DNA of 64,000 bases from Phycisphaerales bacterium (GCA_029247205.1 JAQWLT010000009.1:62001-126000); one strand, 5' to 3'. Positions 8,652 to 17,864 are shown, numbered from the stretch's first letter. Made by a program: numbers and translations. The notes: generated from the sequence alone by a model not told the origin.

Positions 8652-8744
8652 ATGGACGTCGATACTGATCGCGATGTGACCGATGCCAATACATCGGAAG
8701 AGGCTCTGGAAGATATACGCCGGCCATCATCAGCCGAAAAATAA
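8652..8744 (+). CDS. Possible 30-residue acidic small protein
   Basis: ATG at 8652 follows an AAGGAG Shine-Dalgarno at 9-nt spacing and opens a 30-codon frame ending in TAA, rich in Asp and Glu (starts MDVDTDRDVTD). It sits between truB and the end of the HNH gene on the opposite strand. No family is recognised. The only support is the ribosome binding site and the otherwise empty gap. Confidence 0.25.
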   Translation: MDVDTDRDVTDANTSEEALEDIRRPSSAEK

Positions 8745-8746
8745 TC

Positions 8747-9379
8747 TCAATCGCACAATTCGACAGTCCAATAGGCTTCATTCAGAAAGACCCTCCATGC
8801 TTCGTAATGCCGGCGCCGCAGTTTGACCGAACGATCCGGACAAGTCCGTGGCTTCCGTGGTGAGCGAATCAGTGCCATTCCAGATTCCCTTGGTGTGCGA
8901 TTGCCCTTTCTCGCATTGCAACGCACACAAGCGCAAACCAAGTTTGCCCAACTGTTCTCGCCGCCTCTGGATTGCGGCATCACATGATCAATTGACAACT
9001 CTGATGTGGGAAATCGCTGACCGCAATATTGGCAAGTACTGCCATCGCGTGCGTACAGATTGCGGCGATTCAGTGGGACGTGATGATCAGGTTGACGGGT
9101 ACAGCAATGAACACGAATGATTCGGGGAGCAGCAACCATCGATGAGGCTGTGCGAATCCAGTCGTGGTCGCCTACTTCATAACGACGTTGCAACTCGGCA
9201 ACTTCAAGCCATGATGAAACATCAAACTGTTCCCACCGGCCATCGATGACTGAAATGACTTCGGCTGCGTGACGGAAGAGAAGGACAAAAGCCTGCCGAA
9301 CGGGCACAATACGAGTCGCCGCGTAGCCACGGTTGAGCACAAGAACCGGGTCATCAAGAAAGCTCGTCAGTGCCGTCAT
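8747..9379 (-). CDS. HNH endonuclease family protein
   Basis: A 210-residue protein. The HNH domain lies at about residues 110-165: two Zn-binding CxxC pairs (CQYC and CVRC) flank the catalytic core LSIDHVMPQSRGGENSWANLV, i.e. His of DH, Asn of the ANLV helix, and a final RCNARKGNRTP. The N-terminal ~100 residues (VLVLNRGYAATRIVPVRQAFVLLF) match the usual N-terminal part of free-standing HNH proteins in planctomycetes and cyanobacteria, whose role is unknown. No toxin, phage or restriction partner is adjacent, so a defence role is not indicated. Confidence 0.88.
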   Translation of the reverse strand: MTALTSFLDDPVLVLNRGYAATRIVPVRQAFVLLFRHAAEVISVIDGRWEQFDVSSWLEVAELQRRYEVGDHDWIRTASSMVAAPRIIRVHCCTRQPDHHVPLNRRNLYARDGSTCQYCGQRFPTSELSIDHVMPQSRGGENSWANLVCACVRCNARKGNRTPRESGMALIRSPRKPRTCPDRSVKLRRRHYEAWRVFLNEAYWTVELCD

Positions 9380-9512
9380 GGTCGATCGGCTTCGTGGTCG
9401 AGGCCGAACAAGTCCTCCAAGTCACCATTTCTATCGGGTAAATGATGTCCAGTACATACACGAATCACAGCGAAAGCCGCCAGAGGGCAGTCGTCTGCCC
9501 ACGCACATCATG

Positions 9513-9557
9513 CCACAAAAACAACCGGCGGCCAGTTCCAATCTGGAACTGGCCGCC
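9513..9557 (-). terminator. Rho-independent terminator of the PPIase gene
   Basis: A perfect 14-bp inverted repeat (GGCGGCCAGTTCCA / TGGAACTGGCCGCC) with a 3-nt loop lies 24 bp after the stop of the PPIase gene. On the minus strand it is followed by TTGTTTTTGTGG, a U-rich tract. Confidence 0.88.
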
Positions 9558-9580
9558 TGAAAATCGCTCTTTTCATACTC

Positions 9581-10717
9581 TCAGGGCAGTTCAATCAGTT
9601 CCACGTCGAACACAAGCGTGGCATTAGGCGGAATTGGACCACCCGGAGTGCCACGTGCGCCATAGCCCAGGTCAGAAGGAATAACCAACTTTCGCTTGCC
9701 GCCAACCTTCATCGAACCCACACCCTCAGTCCAACCCGGGATGACACGATTGAGCGGGAAGTCAATGGGTTGGCCACGGTCAACGCTGCTGTCAAACTTT
9801 GTCCCATCAACGAGATAACCCGTGTAGTGCACACGAACCGTCGTGGTAGGGCCAGCCGGTGCCGCCCCATCGCCCTCGGTGAGGTCGAACCATGCCAGAC
9901 CCGTATCGCTCTTCTGCACCTCAGCCTCACCAATCGGCGTGCCGGGGAGATCAGACTTTGCTGCACATACTTCATCCACGCTCATCGTCAGTTTCTCCGA
10001 TTGCTCTTGTTGTTTCGAAACTTTTTTCTGAGTGGCCACCTGAGCCGCTCTCCATGTCTTCTCACCACTGGTACACCCTGTAGCTATTGCTTCCGCCGCT
10101 TGCGGCGTCAGCAGTCGCACCTGCTCAATCACAACGTCCTCATTCGGAACATCGTCAAAGTGTCCACCGTTTGCATGAGAGTGGCCGGTTGGCACCATCC
10201 TGATGGCATCCAATACGTCTTCACCCGACACAACCTTGCCAAACACGGCATACGCGGCACCATCTGCCTGAGGCCTATCGAGGCTTGCATTGTCGACCAC
10301 ATTAATAAAGAACTGATTTGTACCGGAATCAACCTTGCCACCAATGCGAGCCATTGAAATCGTGCCCCGCTTGTTCTTCAAACCATTGCGCCACTCATTC
10401 TTGATGCCCGCTCGGTTGTCACGCTTGATCATGCCAGGTTCGAAGCCGCCACCTTGCACCATGAAGTTGGGTATCACGCGATGAAAGATCGTGCCGTCGT
10501 AGGCCCCATCCGTGGTGTACTGGACGAAATTCTCGACGCTGATCGGCGCCGCGACCGAGTCAAGCATGATCACCATGTCGCCCTTGCTGGTCTTCATTTC
10601 AACGTATTGCATCGCCGGGGTACTTGAAGCTGTTGTGTTGTCTGCCTTTGCCTCACCCTCAGCGAGTGCTGGGGCGGTCAGGCAAGCGAAGGCGGCCAAG
10701 ATAGTTAGGTGTCGCAT
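9581..10717 (-). CDS. Exported cyclophilin-FKBP fusion peptidyl-prolyl isomerase
   Basis: About 378 residues with two unrelated proline isomerase domains. A signal peptide ([21 protein letters not shown]) is followed by a cyclophilin domain at about 35-200 ([39 protein letters not shown]), a linker rich in Lys, Gln and Glu, and a C-terminal FKBP domain at about 275-378 ([60 protein letters not shown]). It probably assists folding in the periplasm. ATG at 10717 is preferred because GAGGA lies 5 nt upstream; the frame extends to a TTG at 10738. The 3' end has a strong terminator. Confidence 0.93.
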   Translation of the reverse strand: MRHLTILAAFACLTAPALAEGEAKADNTTASSTPAMQYVEMKTSKGDMVIMLDSVAAPISVENFVQYTTDGAYDGTIFHRVIPNFMVQGGGFEPGMIKRDNRAGIKNEWRNGLKNKRGTISMARIGGKVDSGTNQFFINVVDNASLDRPQADGAAYAVFGKVVSGEDVLDAIRMVPTGHSHANGGHFDDVPNEDVVIEQVRLLTPQAAEAIATGCTSGEKTWRAAQVATQKKVSKQQEQSEKLTMSVDEVCAAKSDLPGTPIGEAEVQKSDTGLAWFDLTEGDGAAPAGPTTTVRVHYTGYLVDGTKFDSSVDRGQPIDFPLNRVIPGWTEGVGSMKVGGKRKLVIPSDLGYGARGTPGGPIPPNATLVFDVELIELP

Positions 10718-10812
10718 GCATGTCCTCATGTCGTGCAAAAAGATAAAAAGAAAGGAAGTAGTTTCAATCTGGAACGGAGCATCCTACGCGCTACAGCAAC
10801 CCCGTGTTCAAT

Positions 10813-11259
10813 TCAGCCGGGATCATCAAGCCGGGCCACAATCTCATCAATGGTCACGAGTGGGCCACTACCCATTCCAGGGCAAGGAGTGCGGCGTTTG
10901 GCCTCGTCCCAAGACCCTGGAGACTCGAGATTCTCTTTCCAAAATGGCCATGTACGGCACTGCTGAGGCCGAGCGGCATAGAGGCCGCAGCCTGATCGTC
11001 CCTGCCCATCCCACGTCAAGAACACGCAGTCCATGCCTCCCGGCCCCTTGTGTTCGCGCAGGGACCAGTCGCCGTGAATTTGCCTCGCGTAGGTCTTGTA
11101 AAATTCAGACTCACTCAAGCCGAGAACCGCGGCCATTTCGCGACCTTCCTCGGGCGTAAACCACACCGCTCCAGGCGAACCTGTGCAGCAATTGCCGCAG
11201 CGAGTGCACTCAAACCGCAAACCATCCTGATACCACTGCTCCAGAGATGGATCAGCCAT
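10813..11259 (-). CDS. YkgJ-family cysteine cluster protein
   Basis: About 148 residues. Two Cys clusters, CTRCGNCCTG near residue 20 and a later CGLYAARPQQCRTWPFW, match the YkgJ/CxxCxxCC family, thought to chelate zinc or iron with unknown biochemical function. ATG at 11259 overlaps the stop of the upstream gene by 8 nt, which implies translational coupling; earlier in-frame codons fall inside that gene. A cytoplasmic location is likely, with no signal peptide. Confidence 0.85.
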   Translation of the reverse strand: MADPSLEQWYQDGLRFECTRCGNCCTGSPGAVWFTPEEGREMAAVLGLSESEFYKTYARQIHGDWSLREHKGPGGMDCVFLTWDGQGRSGCGLYAARPQQCRTWPFWKENLESPGSWDEAKRRTPCPGMGSGPLVTIDEIVARLDDPG

Positions 11260-12280
11260 CGCGGCCGTCCCACCCAGCTGGCGTTGTGCCAACTGCCTCG
11301 ACGTCATACAGAAGCACGCCCGCATCGGTCAGTGGCGTCTGCAAACCGTCTAGGTCCGTCGGTCGGTTGTCCATTGCCACCCGATCGAGGTTGAGTACCT
11401 CGAGGAACTCCCACTCTTCGTCATCAGCAATTTTGGCGCGCATAAGTTTCGCCATATCGCGCCGACATGTCGCTACACCCCACACGCTTGCTTGGCCAAT
11501 GCGCCGACCGGCAGGATCTTCTTGATCGACTTGAGCAACGCCGTGCCACAGCGTGAAACCAATGTCACGGCCGCGAGCGTCGAGATTGCGGTCGGGATCA
11601 TCATCTAGTCGCAAGGCCCAAGCACTTCGTAACTCAAGGAGAAGATGATCCGAGTCAAGCATGCAGCCCGGTCGCTGTTCAAGGACAGGACGAAGCTTGA
11701 GTTCCTTGACACTGCGAACCGACTGAATGTCCTCGTCATGTCGATGCTCGACACCAAAGTGGTTCAGAATGCCTTCGATAACCCGATCGCCGCCGGGCTC
11801 GATATGCACGATTAAACGTTTGTCCGGGTCGAGAAATATTTCCAAGAAAGGCGACCGCGAGTTGACGCCAACCCCAAGCATGGCATCCTCGAGCAGAATG
11901 GACTCGAAGAAGTCCCATGCACCAAGAAAGCGATCGACGTCCACTTCCTCACCAATGAATACATCAACCTCCCGAAAGGCATCACGGCTGCCAAGTTCGA
12001 GCAAGCCGAACACACGAGGTGGCAGCAGCCGCAAGAACTCATGCAGGAGCGGGCGGATCATCTCATGTGAGACAACGATGGTGTAAGTCATGGTTTCGGG
12101 ATGCGTTTCATCTTCGTCCCAGATCACGCGGCACCACCCGGGTGTCCGCGGCCGCTGCCCTCCGCTCACCACACCAAGTGGGAACGCGAAGCCGTGGTCA
12201 ATCTCGCGACTGATGTCTCGACGGATTCTGAACGGGGCCTGCATTCCCAGCATGATAGTGGAGCAGCCGCCGACTCCCAT
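11252..12280 (-). CDS. Uncharacterised protein coupled to the YkgJ-family gene
   Basis: About 342 residues, soluble, rich in Asp and Glu, with no domain I recognise. It has stretches such as VSHEMIRPLLHEFLRLLPPRVFGLLELGSRD, too regular to be noise, and codon use like its neighbours. It overlaps the YkgJ-family gene by 8 nt. The start is uncertain: ATGs at 12280, 12253 and 12244 are all possible and none has a convincing Shine-Dalgarno. It is likely a lineage-restricted conserved protein. Confidence 0.7.
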   Translation of the reverse strand: MGVGGCSTIMLGMQAPFRIRRDISREIDHGFAFPLGVVSGGQRPRTPGWCRVIWDEDETHPETMTYTIVVSHEMIRPLLHEFLRLLPPRVFGLLELGSRDAFREVDVFIGEEVDVDRFLGAWDFFESILLEDAMLGVGVNSRSPFLEIFLDPDKRLIVHIEPGGDRVIEGILNHFGVEHRHDEDIQSVRSVKELKLRPVLEQRPGCMLDSDHLLLELRSAWALRLDDDPDRNLDARGRDIGFTLWHGVAQVDQEDPAGRRIGQASVWGVATCRRDMAKLMRAKIADDEEWEFLEVLNLDRVAMDNRPTDLDGLQTPLTDAGVLLYDVEAVGTTPAGWDGRDG

Positions 12281-12375
12281 GAACTGACACACGTGCCACC
12301 ATCGCCCTAGCCAGAACTGCCTGAACCTTTATGATGCCCCCCGACCAAACACGCACCGGGGACATGGAGACCGTT

Positions 12376-14148
12376 ATGGGCGATCAGGTTCAGAGCCGCG
12401 CACACTGGGGTAGCCGAACTGGCTTCATTCTCGCGGCTGCAGGCTCGGCTGTTGGACTGGGAAACATCTGGAAGTTTCCATACATCACCGGCGAGAACGG
12501 CGGTGGCCTCTTTGTACTGATCTACCTCTTCTGTATCGCCCTGGTTGGTCTGCCGATCCTGGTGTCGGAAATCATGATCGGCCGCGCCGCGCAGGCGCAG
12601 CCTGTTGAAGCATTCAAGCGGCTCCAAGGCGGTCGTACCGGTTGGTCGGTCGTCGGCTGGCTCGGTGTCGTGACAGGCTTCATCATCCTGTCGTTCTATG
12701 TCGTTGTCGCCGGATGGGCGATGGACTACACGCTCAAGTCCGTTGTCGGGTTTACGAATCCCATTGCCGAGAAAGCAACAGACACATCGCTGCACTATCT
12801 CGCGACCGAGCCAATCGACAAAATGCGACTGGCCCTCGTACAGGACCAATCACGCGAGCCCATCGGAGATGCTGCCCGCGCATGGCGACGTCAGTTCGCC
12901 CCCTCCACATGGAAAGCATGGAAGGAATACAAATCTGCTGCAGCTACGCCGAAGGCCAACATAAACAACTTGCTCGAGGCCCCTCGACTCCGTGCCGCTC
13001 ATGCAGCCGTAACGCCGCAACTCGCCACGCTCGACACTGAACAAGCGGCCATCCGAACTCGCATCTCTGCGCACATCGCTGCCTTGTCCGATAGTGATGT
13101 ACGCAACGCCGCCACCACACTCAAACGCCGCCAACTGATCAGCGATGAAGTGACCAGCGTGTTCATGGGCCTCCTTGGCGATGGATGGACAAGCACGTTT
13201 TGGGCGGGAATCTTCATGTTCCTGACCATTCTCGTGGTCGCGACCGGTGTATCGGGCGGCATCGAACGCGCCTGCCGCGTGTTGATGCCATTACTGCTCT
13301 TGTTCATTGTGTTTCTAGTCATCTATGGATTCTTCCAGCCGGGCTTCAGCCGGGCAGTGTCATTTGTGTTCAGCCCTGACCCCACCACGCTTGAACCCAA
13401 GGGTGTATTAGAAGCACTCGGTCACGCATTCTTTACGCTCTCGCTGGGCATGGGCGCGATGTTGACCTATGGCTCCTATCAACGACGCGAAAGCGGCAAA
13501 CTGATTGGTCAGTCGGTTGCGATCGCTGGCTTCGACACCGCAATCGCACTGCTGGCTTGCTTGATGATGTTCCCGATCATCTTCTCGTACGGACAAGATC
13601 CGAGCAGCGGCCCGGGCTTGGTCTTCATGAGCATGCCACTGGCTTTCGCCGAAATGGGACAACTCGGCCCCCTCTTGGGCATCCTGTTCTTTGGACTGCT
13701 TGTCTTCGCTGCACTGACGAGCGGCATTTCGCTGCTTGAAGTCGTTGCGTCGTATCTGATTGACGCCCGCGACTGGTCCCGCATGAAGGCCGCATGGGTA
13801 CTCGGCGGCTCCATCTTCGCATTCGGCATCGCCACAGCATTCGCCAACTCCGCAGGCTTTGCAATGACCTCGTGGCTGCCTGGCTACGGACAGTCCTTCT
13901 TTGACACAATGGATGAACTCACCAGCAACTGGATGCTGCCACTCGGTGGCTTGCTGATTTCGATTTATGCGGGGTGGATCATGCCCGCGAGGCTCCGAAG
14001 AGCCGAACTGTCTGATGTTTCTGGGCCGGTCGCCGCGACTTGGCTATTTCTCGTCCGATTTGTTGCGCCCCTCCTCGTGCTCATCGTGCTGCTCGATAAG
14101 ATCGGCGTCATCGATGTCAACGAAATCTACTTCCAACTGATGCACTGA
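12376..14148 (+). CDS. Sodium:neurotransmitter symporter (SNF) family transporter
   Basis: About 590 residues. The N-terminus carries the SNF/LeuT signature around helix 1 (AAAGSAVGLGNIWKFPYI, Na+ site; GENGGGLFVLIYL), then about 12 membrane helices including GMGAMLTYGSYQ (helix 6/7 region) and ALTSGISLLEVV (helix 8 Na+ site). It probably imports an amino acid or small amine with sodium. Between about residues 125 and 258, after helix 3, there is a largely soluble, helical, charged insertion that makes the protein over 100 residues longer than bacterial LeuT-type members. ATG at 12376 has GGAG 6 nt upstream; in-frame ATGs also occur at 12331 and 12364. Confidence 0.93.
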   Translation: MGDQVQSRAHWGSRTGFILAAAGSAVGLGNIWKFPYITGENGGGLFVLIYLFCIALVGLPILVSEIMIGRAAQAQPVEAFKRLQGGRTGWSVVGWLGVVTGFIILSFYVVVAGWAMDYTLKSVVGFTNPIAEKATDTSLHYLATEPIDKMRLALVQDQSREPIGDAARAWRRQFAPSTWKAWKEYKSAAATPKANINNLLEAPRLRAAHAAVTPQLATLDTEQAAIRTRISAHIAALSDSDVRNAATTLKRRQLISDEVTSVFMGLLGDGWTSTFWAGIFMFLTILVVATGVSGGIERACRVLMPLLLLFIVFLVIYGFFQPGFSRAVSFVFSPDPTTLEPKGVLEALGHAFFTLSLGMGAMLTYGSYQRRESGKLIGQSVAIAGFDTAIALLACLMMFPIIFSYGQDPSSGPGLVFMSMPLAFAEMGQLGPLLGILFFGLLVFAALTSGISLLEVVASYLIDARDWSRMKAAWVLGGSIFAFGIATAFANSAGFAMTSWLPGYGQSFFDTMDELTSNWMLPLGGLLISIYAGWIMPARLRRAELSDVSGPVAATWLFLVRFVAPLLVLIVLLDKIGVIDVNEIYFQLMH

Positions 14149-14173
14149 TCACCCCCACTGGAGCCCTTCCCAA

Positions 14174-16003
14174 ATGGATGCCTTCAACGCAGCGCTTGAG
14201 ACCGTCAATGGATACATCTGGACCGATTGGATGCTCTACATCTTGCTCGCGGTCGGATTGCTCTTCACAATCTGGAGTGGATTCTGTCAGTACCGGGCGA
14301 TCACGCATGGCGTTGCGGTCACCGCAGGCAAGTATGACCATCCAGACGACCCGGGAGCAATCAGTCACTTTCAAGCACTCTCGGCTGCACTCTCAGCCAC
14401 GGTCGGTCTTGGCAATATTGCTGGCGTCGCAATAGCCATTGCAATTGGCGGTCCGGGCGCTGTCTTTTGGATGTGGATTGTCGGCTTCGTAGGCATGGCG
14501 CTCAAGAGCACTGAAGTCACACAGTCGATGCTCTTCCGCGATACATCGGACCCGGACAACCCGCATGGTGGACCGATGTTTGTAGTTGCCAAGGGCCTCA
14601 AGGAATGGGGCCTCGGCGGCCTCGGCAAATTCATCGGCGTACTCTTCTGCCTCACACTACTGGTGTCGGCCGTCACCGGCGGAAACATGTTCCAAGCGTG
14701 GAGCGTGGGTGACATCACACGCGAAGTCACTGACATGCCTGAGTATGCAACCGGCTTGATCTTGGCCTGTCTCGTTGCGATGGTCATCATCGGTGGCATC
14801 AAGCGAATTGGCTCGGTGGCTGGCGTACTCGTGCCATTCATGTGCGTGATGTATGTGGGCATTGTGCTCGTCGTGCTTGGCTTCAATTTGGATGCCATTC
14901 CAGATGTCTTTGCACTGATCTTCCGCAGCGCTTTCAACCCATCCGAGGCGGGCGGGGCCTTCATCGGCGGGGCAGCAGGAACAGCCTTGTTGTGGGGCAT
15001 GAAGCGAGCGCTCTTCTCGAGTGAGTCAGGCCAAGGTTCGTCACCAATTGCCCACTCCGCAGCCCAAACCCGTGAGCCGGTCAGCGAAGGCGTGGTTGCA
15101 GGACTGGAACCATTCATCGACACAATTGTCGTGTGCACACTGACTGCCTTAGTGATTCTTTCAACCGGTGCACTGACGCGAGGCGATGGTACTGAGGGCG
15201 CCGACGGCACCTTTGCGAATGCTCCAGCAATCGCAATTCACACCAACACCACCGGTGACACAACGACGCAATCCTGGACGCTTGGCACGCCAACGACGTA
15301 CCAAATAAATGGTTCAGAAGTCGTCTTTGGTCAAACTAATTTGCCAGAGCGAACTGAACGTGGTGTAGAACTCGGCGGCCCATGGAAGAACGGTGACTCG
15401 GTCTTCGTAATCGCACACGGCGGCGATACCAATAAGGAAACCGCATCCAATCGAGTGATGATGACCGGATCAGTGGTCATTCCAGAAGAGACGAATGCCT
15501 CGCCCTATGTTCGCTGGGCAATGATTCACTCTGAAAATAAGGAAGTTGCGCACTGGTCATCCATGATCGAGAGCGGCTTACCAACGCTGGTAAATCCCGT
15601 GATCTATGAGGACTACAAAGGCGCCACTCTCACCGCCTATGCCATCAACCGACAATTCCCGGGCGTTGGCAACTGGTTCATCATGATTGCTTCCTGGCTC
15701 TTTGCCGTGAGCACCATGATTTCCTGGTCGTACTACGGTGAGCAAGGCATTGTGTTCTTGCTGGGCAACTGGGCGGTGGGCATCTACAAGATTGTTTACT
15801 GCTTGCTTATCTTGGTCGCCACAGCAGGAATCGTCACCACCACCAAGGAAATTGGCAATCTGTCCGATCTCGGAACAGGCATGATGCTGTGGGTGAATAT
15901 TCCAATCATGCTTATCTTTGGCGCAACAGCCATGGCCGCGTGGCACGGTTACTTCAAACGACTCAAGTCGGGCGATATTCAATCGACTGCCAAGAGTGAG
16001 TAG
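14174..16003 (+). CDS. Alanine or glycine:cation symporter (AGCS) family protein
   Basis: 609 residues. Family motifs include ALSATVGLGNIAGVAIAI near residue 75, the GGPGAVFWMWIVGF block, MKRALFSSESGQGSSPIAHSAA in the middle, and STMISWSYYGEQG near residue 515. It imports alanine or glycine with sodium. Residues about 337-490 hold a polar, beta-rich insertion between helices (GDGTEGADG... to ...NRQFPGVGNWF) where usual members have only a short loop. It starts 26 bp after the SNF gene and is probably co-transcribed with it. Its last codons overlap the next gene. Confidence 0.94.
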   Translation: MDAFNAALETVNGYIWTDWMLYILLAVGLLFTIWSGFCQYRAITHGVAVTAGKYDHPDDPGAISHFQALSAALSATVGLGNIAGVAIAIAIGGPGAVFWMWIVGFVGMALKSTEVTQSMLFRDTSDPDNPHGGPMFVVAKGLKEWGLGGLGKFIGVLFCLTLLVSAVTGGNMFQAWSVGDITREVTDMPEYATGLILACLVAMVIIGGIKRIGSVAGVLVPFMCVMYVGIVLVVLGFNLDAIPDVFALIFRSAFNPSEAGGAFIGGAAGTALLWGMKRALFSSESGQGSSPIAHSAAQTREPVSEGVVAGLEPFIDTIVVCTLTALVILSTGALTRGDGTEGADGTFANAPAIAIHTNTTGDTTTQSWTLGTPTTYQINGSEVVFGQTNLPERTERGVELGGPWKNGDSVFVIAHGGDTNKETASNRVMMTGSVVIPEETNASPYVRWAMIHSENKEVAHWSSMIESGLPTLVNPVIYEDYKGATLTAYAINRQFPGVGNWFIMIASWLFAVSTMISWSYYGEQGIVFLLGNWAVGIYKIVYCLLILVATAGIVTTTKEIGNLSDLGTGMMLWVNIPIMLIFGATAMAAWHGYFKRLKSGDIQSTAKSE

Positions 16004-16652
16004 CACGAGCACTCGCTGGTGTGTCGACGACATCGCCGACGCGATTGCCGCTGGTCTACAGGACCGCGTCGATGCAGACCGCGCCGCGCAGGTGGTCAGC
16101 GGCGTTGACGCGCTCGATGAAGTGTCGCTGCATCCCGAACTCGCTAGCGCACTCGCCCGCGCAGGTTACGGCGTGCACCGTGAAGAACGATATATCGGCG
16201 CTCGGCCCAAGCGTTCACGCAGCGAGGGCCGCCGATGTGATCTTGTTCTCACGCCCAATGATCGCCCACTACAAGATCCTCAAGCAGTTGCGACACTCTT
16301 TGATGACCCAAACGCTGTTCCGCTTGAAGAAGCGTTCTGGCTCGAAGTCAAAACTGTCGCGCAGCACACCCCCGAAGGCCCCAACGCAGCTTGGTCGAAC
16401 GAATTACTTGGAACCGTGCGCGCCGACGTCAGCAAACTCTCTAAGGACAAGGGCATTCTGCATGCAGGGCTTCTGATCGTACTGTGGGTCGCGAGCGAAG
16501 ACGTTGCTACGCATGACTTGGGCGTCTGGCAGGACCGCTGCCTTGACCTCGGACTACCGATCGGCACGCCGTCAACGCGGGCGCTACCTATTCAGGATCG
16601 GCTTGGCAATTCAGCCTGCGTGATTCGGCTTTACCCCGTTTACCATCTGTGA
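15996..16652 (+). CDS. Possible PD-(D/E)XK nuclease-fold protein
   Basis: About 218 residues from a GTG at 15996 that overlaps the end of the AGCS gene by 8 nt. No named family is recognised. In the middle, RRCDLVL (about residues 76-82) and FWLEVKTVAQ (about 114-123) have the D ... E-x-K spacing of the PD-(D/E)XK nuclease fold, with hydrophobic strands around each. The fold occurs in nucleases but also in inactive relatives. It is the last gene of the two-transporter run, followed by lpxB on the opposite strand. The function stays open. Confidence 0.65.
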   Translation: MSSTSTRWCVDDIADAIAAGLQDRVDADRAAQVVSGVDALDEVSLHPELASALARAGYGVHREERYIGARPKRSRSEGRRCDLVLTPNDRPLQDPQAVATLFDDPNAVPLEEAFWLEVKTVAQHTPEGPNAAWSNELLGTVRADVSKLSKDKGILHAGLLIVLWVASEDVATHDLGVWQDRCLDLGLPIGTPSTRALPIQDRLGNSACVIRLYPVYHL

Positions 16653-16683
16653 GTATGAGTGAGATGGACCGGGGTGATTCACA

Positions 16684-17850
16684 TCAGGCACCCGTGCCAG
16701 AACCACCTCTGACTGTCTCGGCAATTGCCTTAGCGCACTCCCCAGCGAAATCGTGGCCCTTATAAGTCCCGAGTGCTCGACGGAGACCTTGCTGATGAGA
16801 CGCCGTGCGACGTGAGTCATCAAGCAGCCACTGAGCCTTGGCAATAATCGGCCCGGCCCCACGACACCATGGCACATACTCCGGCACGATCTCATCATCG
16901 GCAATGATATTTGGCAGCAACTTATATCGCGTGCGAAGCAGTACCTTCGCGCCAATGCACGACAAAATGCTGGCCTTGTACACACCGATCATTGGCTGGC
17001 ACTGTCGCATGATGTCGAGTGTGACAGTCCCCGAAACCGTAATAGCCAAGTCAGACCATGCAATTGACTCGTCCCGCATGCCTGTCACCATGCTGAGACC
17101 CATTGGAAACTCACCAATTCGATCATGCACCAACTGAGCGATATCGTCTGAGGCCGCCACGATCACACCTGACATTGTCATTTGTCGATGTCGAAGTTCT
17201 TGAAAGATCTTCACGAGCAATCGGATGTTTTTCTTCACTTCTTGGCTACGCGATCCAGGCAGGAGCGCTAACCGCGGCGCGCCACCTGGCATGCCATGCA
17301 GTTTCGCCTTGAGCTGCTCACCATCGATCACACGATTGATTGCAGGATGGCCGACGAACGTACCCTTGATACCCCGCTCACCAAGCCAGCGTGGCTCGAA
17401 TGGAAGAAGACAAAGCACATGATCGGTCAGTTTGCGAAATTTGCGAACCCGCCAGCCCCCCCACGCCCACAATTGTGGCGCAGCGAGATGCACGATACGG
17501 GCCCCAGCCTGTCGACTTGACTTGCAGATTGGGAAGTTGGCGGCTGGCGAGTCGACCGGCACATGCACCATCAACCTGCAGCCCTTGATCCAACGCCGGA
17601 TCGACTTAATCTGCTTAGTCACTACTCGAGCATGTGCGATTGCTCCAAGACCCATCGCCCCATCACCTGCCGTGTGCCCGACAAGTTGAGCTCCAGCGGC
17701 CTCCATCTTGTCGCCTCCCCACGCGTAGATCGCCCACTCCGGATGCTTCTCACGAAGTTTGGCAATGACCGGCGCAGCGAGTGCATCACCACTCGGCTCA
17801 AAAGCCGTAAAGAGTACGACGGGTCCCGACTGAGGTGCATCCGATGCCAT
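16684..17850 (-). CDS. lpxB: Lipid-A-disaccharide synthase
   Basis: About 388 residues. LpxB (GT19) joins UDP-diacylglucosamine to lipid X. Motifs are EPSGD near residue 18, VPVDSPAANF (conserved Asp), HLAAPQLWAWGGWRVRKF, LLPFEPRWL, TFVGHPAI, LLPGSRSQEVK and the C-terminal YKASILSCIGAKVLLRTRYKLLPNIIADDEIVPE, which matches the family's donor-binding block. ATG at 17850 is chosen because TATCCT lies 8 nt upstream and the family N-terminus starts there. Its 5' end lies just outside the aspS coding region on the other strand. It shows that the organism makes lipid A. Confidence 0.93.
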   Translation of the reverse strand: MASDAPQSGPVVLFTAFEPSGDALAAPVIAKLREKHPEWAIYAWGGDKMEAAGAQLVGHTAGDGAMGLGAIAHARVVTKQIKSIRRWIKGCRLMVHVPVDSPAANFPICKSSRQAGARIVHLAAPQLWAWGGWRVRKFRKLTDHVLCLLPFEPRWLGERGIKGTFVGHPAINRVIDGEQLKAKLHGMPGGAPRLALLPGSRSQEVKKNIRLLVKIFQELRHRQMTMSGVIVAASDDIAQLVHDRIGEFPMGLSMVTGMRDESIAWSDLAITVSGTVTLDIMRQCQPMIGVYKASILSCIGAKVLLRTRYKLLPNIIADDEIVPEYVPWCRGAGPIIAKAQWLLDDSRRTASHQQGLRRALGTYKGHDFAGECAKAIAETVRGGSGTGA

Positions 17851-17858
17851 GGGCCGAG

Positions 17859-17864
17859 AGGATA
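17859..17864 (-). promoter_or_regulatory. -10-like hexamer for lpxB
   Basis: TATCCT on the minus strand ends 8 nt before the lpxB ATG, and no Shine-Dalgarno is present. Confidence 0.35.

Noticed and set aside
8747-9379. HNH gene as a homing endonuclease or group II intron part
   Set aside because: No intron or reverse transcriptase signals and no interrupted host gene; the N-terminal domain is that of free-standing planctomycete HNH proteins.
14371-15210. Minus-strand frame of 279 codons inside the AGCS gene
   Set aside because: Low-complexity Ser/Thr/Pro translation typical of the antisense of a membrane protein gene.
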